Source of the DNA: Absidia repens
Lineage: Eukaryota; Mucoromycota; Mucoromycetes; Mucorales; Cunninghamellaceae
NCBI GenBank assembly: GCA_002105175.1
Contig: MCGE01000006.1
Span: forward strand, 558,001 to 622,000
DNA: 64,000 nucleotides
Reading direction: 5' to 3'
In this document: in pieces, positions 29,108-40,438 of the stretch
How positions within the stretch are numbered: position 1 is the stretch's first letter
Layout of the letters: each line of letters begins with the position of its first letter
Made by a program: the position numbers and the translations under genes
Notes under the pieces: model-generated
The model's input: only the letters and a program-made list of their open reading frames with translations
Told to the model about the DNA's origin: nothing
Database searches by the model: none

Positions 29108-29137
<30 letters not shown>
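28732..29137 (+). repeat. Dispersed repeat family 2, copy 2 (poly(A)-flanked)
   Basis: Second copy of the unit at 26286-26666 with the same order of landmarks. It is bounded by about 32 A on its left (28732-28763) and about 31 A on its right (29107-29137). A further short fragment of the same family (AAAGTGTGCGTTTTGATGG) follows at 29270-29288. Confidence 0.75.
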
Positions 29138-29138
<1 letters not shown>

Positions 29139-29639
29139 GCCAACCAGTATCTTTTTTCAAAGCATCGATTAGAGGAACCCCAAAAATGGTGACAAGCTGC
29201 GAACTCCTGCAAAGAACAAAAAACGAGAGGAAAGAAAAAAGTAGCTATGGAGGATCAGAGGAGTTACTAAAGTGTGCGTTTTGATGGAAGGGGATTATAC
29301 ACCCACCATATTTTGCACTTTTGTGGCATTTCCACACAGCTTCAGTTATTGATCGTTTAAGTTTTTATAGAGAGGGGGCTATTGTCATTATTATGTCATA
29401 CGCGGTAAAAGCAAACCACTGATGTATATAGTATACCTTGTCAAACGAAAACTCCAATATTTTATAGGGAAAATTGCACTAGTGATATAACGTAAGTTTA
29501 ATAGTATCGATTGGTAGAACAACAACTTCCCGTCATTGAGGAAGAGGGAGTGAACAAAATTAAACAACATGAGTGAACTTGGAACTAGGTGCTCGATAAG
29601 GCACTCTCAAAAGATCAACAATAACAGTAGTTTTCACTA
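29138..29639. other. Intergenic spacer between repeats
   Basis: Noncoding in appearance. It holds the family 2 fragment at about 29265-29300 and otherwise unremarkable AT-rich sequence. Confidence 0.4.
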
Positions 29640-30245
29640 TCATATGTGCCATAATATGGTTAACTAATAAAAAGAAACACTTTATTGATATATATTGATC
29701 AGTACTAATTTAAAGGCATTGTCACAAGAGACCTAATGACAGAATCTAACGAAGGGAGTAAGTGAGAGGATAACGGGAAGGCTTATGGGAATTAAGAGGA
29801 ATGGTCAACTCTATTCTAAAGGCACAATCGCAAAATGGCACCTAGTATACAGCACAAGGCGTAATGAAGACTCGAGGGACATTTTGTTACTGAAACACAA
29901 TAATGATCTACATCAATCAGAAAGTGTGATAGCTGTAAAAAAAAAAAAAAAGATATATTTTATTGAGACGTTAAAACAAATATGACACAGTAACACTAAA
30001 CTAAGCTAATGAAGGCTCCAAAAAGTTAATTAATGGTGCCTTCAGATCCTAGATCGAAAATGAAAGAGTTTCCCCATGCATCTTGTAATCCCTGTTCTGA
30101 AAATATTTCTAAACTAGTCCTGACACTAATCTAAGTCCAAGATAAACTCATAGAAGTTGAATGATGAAGGGAAAAAAAAAGAAAGAGCGTGAAAAATAAA
30201 AAATTGGTGATTAAGTAAATATTTCACACGTGCGGAATTTGAATT
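29640..30245 (-). repeat. Dispersed repeat family 1, copy D (minus)
   Basis: Nearly full-length copy in minus orientation. On the plus strand it shows AAACACTTTATTGAT, CAGCACAAGGCG, TATATTTTATTGAGACG, CTAAGCTAATGAAGGCTCC, TTTCCCCATGCATCTTGTAA at 30069, CTAGTCCTGACACTAATCTA, then CACGTGCGGAATTTGAATTG at 30226, the complement of the B-box-like block. Confidence 0.75.
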
Positions 30246-31651
30246 GTTTTTGTGATGGCTCTTGAGAGAATGGGTTGTCAATTTTAATACCATGAAAATG
30301 CAATAGTTGAAGCACATTGGAAAGTTTTGAGAAGAAAGCACTTGTTGAATCACAATTGATCTATACCAGGTTTTCTCACATGCATTATATATAGCATCAG
30401 AAAAGCTGAACTTTCAATATCGTACTAATCACACTAGTCTATTGAAGGACGGACCAATGTCGCTAATATCACGTATATAGAAAAAAAATACTTGGCAATA
30501 TTAGTCTTTCCTCCAATATAGAAGTTCGACATTAGTAAAACAACCTTTTCGATGTATTTGTTTAAAGGTATGGGCTAAAATAGCCAAAATCCAAATGGAA
30601 GCGGGATTCTGTGTCAAGCTGGATGAAAATAGCAAGAGTGTAAACCTATGAAATGATAAAGAAAATGTGTATATCATAGGGGTAAAAGTAAATACATTAA
30701 CATACATATAGTAACATGATATAAGTAAAGATAAAAAGAAGGTTACTACAGTACAACCTTTTTATTTATCAATTTGAAACGGCCATATATCATCTAACTA
30801 ATAGATCAGCTTAATCCCGCTTTGCTTGAGGAAAGGGGGCGAGATTTGGGAGTGCAAGCACCATGGAAAAAATTACCCTGCTATGCAAACCACACGCCTA
30901 TTGTTTCTCTGCTTACACACACACTATATACTCATTAGGCAGAGTATTGAGCACGACGGTTTGGCGAAGTTTTTTTATAGTCAGTCCTTTTTTCACTTTC
31001 CTACATACAGTGAGAGAGTGAGCAGGCTTTTTTTCTATGCCGGCGGTATATACCTATTTAACAAGGCAAATGAATTCTGGTGACTACCCATAAAAATACC
31101 GGACATATTTTATTCAGATGTAGATAGAAATTATGACAACTAAACTACGATAGGCTATTGATAGTTCTACAACACTTATTGTATGATGAAGTCCAGTCTA
31201 ACTCACGAATCCCTACTAGAGACAATGATATGATGAAGCTGCTAATTAACATCTGATCAGAACCATTATCCTCGAGCTTCATCGAAAAAAAGTCATGCAC
31301 TCAATATCATTGGTCCATATTCCACACACATCGTCTCAGCATTAACCACTCTATCTCTTCCTCTGAGTCCCTTTTTTTCGCATCTTGGTCATACACAGTG
31401 CACCATACTTGACCAAATCACAGGAATCTGTTTTGACACGCCCTACTCCAATGATCATAAACGCATATAAATAATTATACAGACAGACGTGTATATAATC
31501 GCCACATACACAAAAAACATATATATATGTTGATAACAATCACCAAAAAATCAGATAACAAATATATTTATTGATAAGATCACCAAACAAAGATAAAAAT
31601 CAGTTAACAATCCCTATACTATACAATATATAAATAAAAGAAGAATAGCAT
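30246..31651. other. Intergenic spacer with a block shared with 37335-37450
   Basis: At 30305-30420 there is a block also found at 37335-37450 (TGGAAAGTTTTGA, then a CA-TTGTTGAA stretch and a TATATA region). A possible degenerate family 1 fragment (GACATATTTTATTCAGATG) is at 31104. The last 100 nt before 31652 are the eL42 3' region. No protein gene is seen. Confidence 0.45.
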
Positions 31652-32237
31652 CTAGAACACAAGAGCGGCGCCCTTAGTCTTCTTGTCACCACCCAATTCA
31701 AAATGCTTGCAACGCTTGATGGGAAGTTGCATCTTGTATTTACACTTGGTACATTCCAAACGGAGCACGATCTTCTTGGTAGTCTTGGCCTGATATCATG
31801 ATAATGAAAAGTCGTTCGTTAAATAAGGGGTCACTGTCCTTCGTATATTCGATTATCCCTAGTTCGCCCAAAGCACTTACCTTCTTGTGGAACACAGGCT
31901 TAGTTTGACCACCATAACCGGATTGCTTACGGTCGTAACGTCTCTTACCTTGAGCAAAGAGAGACGCCTTACCAGCCTTGTATTGAGTCACCTTGTGAGG
32001 AGTGTGCTTGCGGCACTTGGTGCCTTTACAATAGGTGTTTCGCGTCTTGGGAATGTTCACCTATAAACATATAAACATAATATACATACATACATATATA
32101 TATATTTATATAAAAACACACACATATATGTACAAGGAAATTTGTCCGTTAGTCTGAACGTGATTCCATTCATTCATCCCTCCATTCTCACTCCTTTGTG
32201 AGTAGCAACGCATCTAACCATCCACCAATTCATCCAT

Positions 32238-32271
<34 letters not shown>

Positions 32272-32339
32272 GTCCATTTCGTATACAATATCGTAAACGT
32301 CTATTGAAGATGATTCCATTGTTGCTCGTCTCTTACCAT
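31652..32339 (-). CDS. rpl42: 60S ribosomal protein eL42 (L44e/L36a)
   Basis: Structural protein of the large ribosomal subunit near the tRNA E site. 106 aa, the usual length for the fungal protein. Exons 32339-32337, 32060-31881, 31789-31652. The first coding exon is just the start codon: ATG is followed directly by GTAAGA, and the second exon resumes with GTG AAC ATT, giving MVNIPKT as in other eL42 proteins. Diagnostic stretches: [31 protein letters not shown] and [19 protein letters not shown]. Zinc-ligand cysteines Cys12/Cys17 and the later CTKC pair are present. Residue 56 is Pro, the state associated with cycloheximide sensitivity in fungi. Intron 1 (276 nt) contains an (ATCC)n microsatellite at 32226-32276. 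Confidence 0.97.
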
Positions 32340-32928
32340 TCTTTAATATCCGTCAATCAACTGAGCAAAAAAAAGAAAGAAGATAATTAGTGAATGGAAA
32401 GGTGTAGTAAAATCATGCACTAAACTCCGACATTTTTCCATCTCTCAGGTCATAAATGTTGTAGAAATACTTCAGATTCGAATAATAAAAATATATTTAT
32501 GCTGTAGCAGTCTTGATCTTTATGGAAGTTGATGGGTGGGAGGTTTACTCTAATTAATGATGTTAAAAGCACATGACTACGATTTGATAGTTTATCTGGG
32601 GTTCTCCCGATGGGAATTTGTAACCTTAGTGAGTATAATGACATTTAGCTGTATAGAATGAAGGCTGCGTACCTTATAAACGAATAGAAAAACAGAGTTA
32701 TATTCAAAATAGCAAGGAATTAAAGTGTGGGAATAAATAGGATAGTTGAACGGGCCGGCACTTTTTTTCACTGAAGCTGTCTTCTTTCGGAATCGTTTTA
32801 CATATACCAGTGTTACAGAATAACATGTCATCACTGCCCTAACTGTTTTTGCAACAATAATAAAAATAAGCTTGCGATGAATTATATTATTGAGTAGTAG
32901 ATTCTTGTCTTCCTTGATGAAAACGGCG

Positions 32929-32962
<34 letters not shown>

Positions 32963-33405
32963 CATGTATATATAAGAAAACCTGATGATTGGCCAGGGAA
33001 GAATGGGATATATTACTAAAAGTGGAAAACTAACTTTATCATACTAGTTCTTTGCTTGAGATAAATACGTAAAAGAGATAGCTAAACCCTGATAACATCT
33101 GTATGATAGATGGATATGGGGGGATCAGAAATCTGATATGTAGTGAACCCAGAAATAAATACTGCTTCTTTTGGATTGATTAAGAGAAATGATATGGAGA
33201 GTCGCCTTCTTGGACGATGAGAAAAAAAGAAAAAAGATTTCATATTCTGGTAATACCCTTCGGTTTTCAAATCTATATAAATTAGAAATCAAAAATAATA
33301 ATTTGACACAATTCTTTCATCTTTATCATCCTATTATTAATTTTTTCTTCATTACCATATTCCCATCCATTTTTATATCTCTCTTTGATAACGCATTTTA
33401 AAACT
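32340..33405. promoter_or_regulatory. Divergent intergenic region, eL42 / CNT transporter
   Basis: About 1 kb between divergent genes; includes the eL42 promoter on the left and the CNT promoter on the right. About 32 consecutive A occur at 32929-32960. No ORF with coding character. Confidence 0.4.
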
Positions 33406-35551
33406 ATGGAAACGCCAAAAGGGACGTCTATTCATTCATCTAGTGGAAGAACCAGCAGCCACTTTGAAAAAGAAGAACATGCAACAACTGAATATTATAA
33501 TGGAAACCATGGTGCTGAGTCCATTGAGAAAAAAAACCCAGAACATCATTTGGACGCAACTACAGCCTTAACAGACGCTGACGTGGTGGAATATAACTAT
33601 GATACACAAAGAGCTGAGGAACTAGACGAAGACGACAAACCTAGTCGATTTGCTTTATTTTATCAGAAGTACCGCAAGTTTTTTTTGTAAGTGAATGCGT
33701 ATATATATATATATATATATATATATGATACATTCCCTGCTAACTTGTTTTATCATACGATACTGTAGAATCTCAATGTGGTTGATTTTTACTGGTTTCA
33801 TTTCTGCCGCCTATGCCTTACAAGTGCCCAAAGGATATAGTCAAGAGAATTTAATTCTTGGATTGATTTATGCCTGGCACTCTTTATATGTGTTTTTTTG
33901 TTTTGCTCCAACCACTGTTGTCACAAAACCATGGATGTTTGCGGTGCGCACAGTGTATGCTCCCATCAGTGGATTCAGCAGTCGAACGCGCACGATCATG
34001 TATGCCTCCCTTGTGATTGCTGTTATTGTGGTGACAGTTTTCGCTTTGCCTGAAACCGAACAATCAAAACGAGTACAGCGCTTGATTGCATTTGTCGGCA
34101 TGATTCTATTCATTGCATTTACCTTTGCGTCATCCACTGTAAGTCTCCAAATAAAAAAAATGTGGGGTAATTAAAAGGCCGACTTTTTGGTTGGCTGGAT
34201 TTTTTTTTAATCTCTTTACTTTTTTTTTTTTTTTTAAAAAAAAAAAAGAATCATCGTGCAGTCAACTGGAACACCGTTTGCGGAGCACTTCTTCTACAAT
34301 TTTTACTGGCACTCTTTGTATTCAGATCGTCTGCTGGTCATGACCTCTTCAATTGGATTAGTAACTTTGCAAAAGGTTATCTTGGAAAAGCTGGTGAAGG
34401 TGCGGCTTTCTTGGTAGGCGACGACATTGTGGCGAAAGGATTCTTTGCGATAAGCGTTTTCCCAGCCGTCATCTTCTTTGCTGCCACCGTACAAATTCTT
34501 TACTATCTTGGCGCTTTACAATGGATTCTTGGGAAAAGTGCCCCTCTCTTTGTGGCTTTATTGGATATCTCTGGCTGTGAAGCCGTTGTTGCTGTTGCCT
34601 CGGTAAAAGATTACACAACTTTTCTTCCGTTGGTTATCATGATACTTATCTCCTCTTTTTGCGTATTATTAGCCATTCTTAGGTCAATCTGAAAACGTCT
34701 TATTGATCAAGCCATTCTTGCCCCATTTGACTGACGCTGAACTCCATCAGGTCATGACATCTGGTTTTGCTACCATATCCGGCTCTGTTCTTTACGGTTA
34801 TTTTGCTATGGGTAAGAAAGATAGGCAGGGACGAGGAACAAATGTGTTTTACTAGAACTAATGACTAATCTTTTTTTCTCATGTATTCCTTATTCTAGGT
34901 GTTGATGGTACTGCGCTCATTTCATCATGTGTTATGTCTATTCCTTGTAGTATTGCCATCTCAAAAATCCGGTAGGATATATTACAGGAACAACTGCTTT
35001 GATTTACTTTCTTGGGCGCTAACACCATTTTTTTCTTTACTTCTTCTCCAAATTACATAGCTACCCAGAAACTGAAAACCCCATCACCAAGGGTACCGTA
35101 AGATTGCCCAAATCCGAAGAACGGTTGGAAGGTATTGTACATGCGGCTGGTGTAGGTGCGGCAACTGGTGTACAAATTGTTCTATTGATCGGTGCCAATC
35201 TCATCGCTCTCTTGGCCTTGCTCTATGCTGTCAACTCTGGTTTGACGTGGATTGGCAATTTTATTACCATTCAAAACCTTACTCTTCAATTGGTCACAGG
35301 CTATATTCTTGTTCCTGTGGCGTGGCTGATTGGTGCTGACAACAAAGACCTAGTTACTGTGGGACAGTTGATTGCTACCAAGATTTGGGCTAATGAATTC
35401 GTCGCCTACCAAGATATGATGGCTATCGTCAAGGAAGGCGGACTCAGCGAACGATCAATTTCTGTCACTACCTATGCGCTCTGTGGATTCTCTAATTTAA
35501 GCAGTATAGGTAAGCGAACACATACATACACACATACACATACATGTTATC

Positions 35552-35604
<53 letters not shown>

Positions 35605-35784
35605 GATGACGAAACATGTCGAAACTGATATCTTTATTTCTTTTTTTCAGGGATGCAGGTGGGTGTCCTGACTGCTTTGGCTCCTAAAAAGGCCCGAAGA
35701 ATTGCGACTGTTGCGGTTTCTGCTATGATATGTGGTGCCATCTCGACTTTTGTCAGTGCGTCCATCGCTGGTATGCTTTTCTAG
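33406..35784 (+). CDS. Concentrative nucleoside transporter (CNT family)
   Basis: Plasma-membrane cation-coupled nucleoside importer, 599 aa. Exons 33406-33686, 33769-34138, 34249-34602, 34673-34811, 34899-34971, 35061-35509, 35651-35784, all in phase. Residues 1-90 are hydrophilic, acidic and probably cytosolic. The rest is a series of membrane spans with the CNT core: the re-entrant/gate-like SAPLFVALLDISGCEAVVAVAS segment continues across intron 3 into PFLGQSENVLLIKPF, then TSGFATISGSVLYGYFAM, YPETENP, and the conserved NEFVAYQDM and TYALCGFSNLSSIGMQ stretches near the C-terminus. Intron 1 contains an (AT)n run (33697-33726) and intron 6 a (CA)n run (about 35556-35602). AATAAA at 35922 may be the poly(A) signal. 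Confidence 0.93.
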
Positions 35785-36039
35785 AGGTTTATTTAGTAAT
35801 TTAGTAATGTAGTTTTTAGTTTTTTACTTTTACTTTTAGTTTAGTTTTTATATTATAGTATATATGTTTAATTCTGTTGTTTATATGTTATATATTTTTA
35901 GTGGTATATTGATTCATGTAATAAAGTCTCTTTCTTCTTCTTTTTATAAAATTGCCAATGTATGCCAGTCGTTATGTGAGGGTCATTGGGGTTACTGTAT
36001 TCTTTGTCTTGTTGATAATCACTTCGCTAATTATATAAT

Positions 36040-36745
36040 GGGCTGGAAGGGCGGGAAGTAAAAAGACATACTTTATTTGAAGGAAAATGATGATACTATG
36101 CTGAGGACTGGGGTTCACTGTAACGTGGGATTTAATCGTAGTAGTATGAAAGCAACAGGTGGGAGATCTGAAGAATGGTCAACACTAGTATAAAAGGGCA
36201 AATGTAAAAAGAGATTTAAAAATACTGTACAGTACAAGAATTGAAAAAGATTATAAACTGATATATTTATTGACGTATAACAGATGTTAACACTAATCTA
36301 AAGGGACGATGGTAAAAAGGGGATTCATGCACAAAGCATGAGAGCGACTGACGAGACATTTTTCATTGAAGCATGTAAGAAGGGACATTTTTTATTAACA
36401 CAACGGCATTGATCATTAAAATAAAGACATGTTTTATTAAATCAGAAGACATATTTTATTGAAGAAAAGACATGTTGTAAATACAAACTACCATTAAACC
36501 AACCTAATGAAGTCAACTAATGGTGGCCTCAAATCCTTCATCCAAAATGAAGAGTTTCCCCATGCATGTTGTAATCCCTGAAAGCCCTTCCAAACTAGTC
36601 ATGACACTAATCTACGATTACCAGAATGTCAATGAAGTTGTAAAAAAAAGTAATTGACAAAAAAGAGAGAGCGTAAAATAAAAATTAGAGAAAATAAATA
36701 TTCACGTGGGCGGGATTTGAATCCGCTTTTTTCTGGTCTCTTGAA
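36040..36745 (-). repeat. Dispersed repeat family 1, copy E (minus, T-arm-like block)
   Basis: Full-length-looking copy. Plus-strand landmarks: ACATACTTTATTTGAAGG (36066), several degenerate ACAT-TTTTATTGAA steps at 36356-36470, AGAGTTTCCCCATGCATG (36549), ACTAGTCATGACACTAATCT, then GCGGGATTTGAATCCGC (36710-36726). On the minus strand the last block can pair as a tRNA T arm with loop TTCAAAT, the best hint of a polymerase III B box in the family. Confidence 0.75.
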
Positions 36746-38180
36746 GATCTAGTTTGCGATTTATTTTTTTGATGGATACAATATAGGAGACCCTCCTTTT
36801 TTTTTTTTTTTACAACAATCAACAACATACAATATCATCTGTGTGTATCATTTAGCATTGGCAATATAGTGGTTTCTTTTTTTTCAAATGATGACTTTAG
36901 AAGCGTCATGGCGCAATTTGTCTAGTGCACTTTACCCAATCACTGTAAAATGGTTTGCCACTCGTTATAGGATTGATCACCTTTTAATTATATTACGTTA
37001 TGTTAATTCCACAACAAGATTTCTGACATACACATCACAGACACAAACCTAGCTGTCTCACCTTTAGACAGGTGTCTTGGTTTGTCATTAGATTTGTTTA
37101 GCTTGACTGTTATAGCTTATGTCAACGTCTGATTAAAATATGTCCTGTTCTTTACTTTCGCATCCTTTCTCATATGTATGGTTTGTCTTGTGGAATGGGT
37201 ATCTTCAGAATGTACAGTGCAGGTGTTTAAAGAAAAAAAGAGCTGAAGTGTATGTAAAGCACGAGGGGGGGGGGGGCTTGAATGGTTTCAAAAAAAATTC
37301 AGTGAAGCAAACGGCGACAAGAGCTCAAAAATATGACGATTGAAGGGCGCTGGAAAGTTTTGAAGAAAAAACATTTGTTGAACCGCAATCGGTGTAGATT
37401 TGATTTTTGCATACGCTATATATACTTGAAAAATATGACATTCTAGTTCTCAAAGCTATGTATGTATGAGCAACAAATTTGTCAGGGGGATATGATACCT
37501 TGCCCATGAAATTTGTTGGTTTTTGAGTCTCCGGCGCCTTTTTTGTCCGCAATGAACCCTGAGCTCGCGATGAAAAAGAGGAGATAACAACAAGCAGTGA
37601 TTGCGTTACGATACGGCCTTTGGTACATAACACCTAATGTGAATCTACGATGGAATTTCAATTGCATAAAAGAGTGGCATTTGACTTTTCTATGCTGGTG
37701 TACCTTGACGCTACTGTGCATCGTGTGTTATGACACATATTTTTATTGATCATGCTGGGACGCCCAGCGACTTTTAAAAACTTGTCTAAATTTGCTTGAT
37801 GAAAATTAACATATCACACACACGGTAAGCTCACATGTGCCATATATAATATTATTACACCTGAAAATGGAGATACAACAAAATGCTTTTTTGGTCTACC
37901 ACGCACCCCACTCTCAGGGTCCGTTCGTTGAAACACATCCAATTCATGCCAAGAAGGGCAAATCCGATCCAGGTCAAAGCAGACTGGCTCAGGTCTTTTC
38001 CCTGCAACAGAAGTAAAAATTTACACTCCAGCTCCCGGCATATGAATTTATTTATTTTTTTTCCTTGTTGTTTCTATTTTTCTTTTTCTTTTTTTTTTTT
38101 TTTTTTTTTTTTTTTGTCGATATATATATTCAACAATCAAGTTCACTTATTTTACATATATTATACAGCACACATACATC
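36746..38180. other. Intergenic spacer upstream of the PP2C gene
   Basis: Contains the 37335-37450 block shared with 30305-30420, a G run at 37265-37276, and a T tract at about 38089-38115 just before the PP2C start region. No gene recognised. Confidence 0.45.
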
Positions 38181-39947
38181 ATGGGCCAAACACTATCTGA
38201 ACCAGTCACTGATAAGCACACCACCAATGGACAAGATCACCGAGTCATGTACGCAGCATCTAGTATGCAAGGCTGGCGATCAGTATGTAAAAAAAAAAAA
38301 GTATCTCTTCATATGGAAATTTAAATCAGGATTGAGTTGACGCTGTTTCTGATATTTTTCTTTGGTTTTAATATTATAGCAATGGAAGACGCTCATACAA
38401 CGATTCCTGAATACAAAAACACAAAAACAAGCTTTTTCGCGTCTTCGATGGTCATGGTGGTAAGTATAATAAAACATGGACTCTACTTCTTCTCCTGTGT
38501 CCTCCTCGTCTTATGAATCCAATCCGCTGCCCTCTCTTTTCTTAGGCTCGGAAGTAGCAAATTACAGCGGGGAACACCTTCACCATAGGATCTTGGATAA
38601 CGATGCGTTTCGCGGAAATAAAGTGCGGCAAGCTCTGAAGCAAGGGTATCTTGGACTCGATGATGACTTGCGTTCTGGTAAGAAATATCTGGAAAAAAAA
38701 AACAAGGGACTGGGATGGCTTATATGTATACTTTCATCTGTTCTCTCTACTTTATAAAACTGATGTTTCTTATTTTGTGATTAAACGTAGATCCCCTTAT
38801 GGAACATGTAGTATCTGGATGCACTGCAGTATCTGTATTAATCACAAAAGACAATACTTTATATGTGGTAAGTTGGGACACATAAACAAAGGGGCCTCTT
38901 TAGCTAACTTGTATAATCATTTGATATAGGGAAATGCTGGTGATTCTAGAGCGGTTCTTTCTACTGATGGACAGGCAGTTGCTTTATCTGAAGATCATAA
39001 GCCTACGGATGAGAAAGAAACACAACGGATCAAAAATGCTGGTGGTCATGTCGAGTTTGGTCGTGTCAATGGTAAAATTGAACAAATTTGAAAAAAAGCG
39101 AAGGGGAACACAGAATTGAACTAGATTCTTATTGATTTTTGTGTTAGGAAATCTTGCTCTATCTAGAGCTCTTGGTGATTTTGAATTCAAGCAAAGGGAT
39201 GACCTGGGGCCCGAAGAACAGGCGGTGACCGGTAAGTACAACGGAAATGTTGAGAGAAAAGGCAAACGCGGTGTGTGTGAGTGCGGGTGGGAAGGGGGGT
39301 GACTGGGTCATTTGCTTTATATATGACTAGCAAGTGATCTCTGGGAATGCTTACCTTTCGTTTATTTTATTTTTATTACAAAAGCTGATCCTGATATCAC
39401 TGAACATCGCATTACGGAAAAGGATGACTTTGTTATTATTGCTTGTGATGGTAAGCACTGCGAAAAAAAAAAAAAAAAAAAAAAGATACAACATGTCTAA
39501 TACATATGGGTTTCTACATTTCAACTCAGGTATTTGGGATTGTATGACAAACCAGGAAGCAGTGAACTTTGTACGCGCAGAGCTCTCCAAAGAAAAACCA
39601 CACAAGGAAATCTGTGAAACAATGATGGACCATTGTTTGGCGAGTGAAATGGGTGCGGATGGATTGGGTTGCGACAATATGACAGTGATTTTGGTAGCAT
39701 TACTACACAACAAATCCAGTGACGAATGGTATCACGATATGGCAGCGAAGTTTGTCAAGTCACCGAATGATGTAGATCTCTATGAAACAAAGGAGCCCAA
39801 TGAAATTCCTCAAGGTAATAAAAGAAAAAGGACGGAGGTAGGTCATATTCATCAATGAAAGCGTCTGACTTTTTTTTTCAAAAATTTGCAGAAATCTCGA
39901 AACAACCACAGAACGATCACAACTCCGATTCTGACCATGGAATGTAG
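38181..39947 (+). CDS. PP2C-type protein phosphatase (Ptc2/3-like) with two one-base frame gaps
   Basis: Metal-dependent Ser/Thr phosphatase. Segments 38181-38282, 38380-38459, 38546-38677, 38791-38867, 38930-39071, 39148-39231, 39385-39450, 39530-39814, 39892-39947. It begins MGQTLSEP (possible N-myristoylation at Gly2) and MQGWRS; then [18 protein letters not shown] (metal Asp), [52 protein letters not shown] and [11 protein letters not shown]. Phase is perfect from 38546 onward. Upstream, two single nucleotides are missing: exon 1 ends in phase 0 at a good donor but exon 2 needs one more base before its CA-ATG, and inside exon 2 one base is missing near 38440 between SFFA and VFDGHGG. This is either base-calling error at GG dinucleotides or a genuine pseudogene. 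Confidence 0.8.
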
Positions 39948-40318
39948 GATATAGTTTTAGAAAATTATCATTGTTCTTTTTTTTTTTATTAGTAAATTGG
40001 TCCTATTCTTATTTTATTTTTATTCACTTGTATATTTTTGTCCCAAATAAAATCCATTTAGTCTTCACAAAACAAAAAACTGCCTTTGCGTTTTGTTCTC
40101 TAGACAGTTCAAAACACACTGACCCCTTGTGCTCGTTTGATGTTCATTAAAATGACACATGTAAAACCCAGCACTCAAAATACAGAGCACACATACATAT
40201 ACGTATGCACACAAACACAAATATAAATAATACAAACATTTTTCGTCATCTGCTTTTTTTTTTATTGAATCAGTGTACAACAAATAATACTAATCAAATA
40301 AACAAAACTGGCAGAATG

Positions 40319-40353
<35 letters not shown>

Positions 40354-40438
40354 TTTTTTTGTAAAATCAAGATGGATACGGGGAATGTGAAATAAATAAC
40401 TAAAAGAGAGTGGGAATGGGGGCGGGAGTGAATACTAA
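39948..40438. other. Convergent intergenic region (PP2C / caleosin 3' ends)
   Basis: Tail-to-tail spacer. AATAAA at 40046 fits the PP2C poly(A) signal. An A run of about 31 occurs at 40321-40351. Nothing else seen. Confidence 0.5.

Noticed and set aside
36710..36726. A tRNA gene suggested by the T-arm-like hairpin with loop TTCAAAT
   Set aside because: No D arm, anticodon arm or acceptor stem can be built around it; only the B-box-like part is present, so it is treated as part of repeat family 1.
38283..38379. A one-nucleotide exon in PP2C intron 1 to repair the phase gap
   Set aside because: No AG-N-GT occurs in this intron; the gap needs another explanation.
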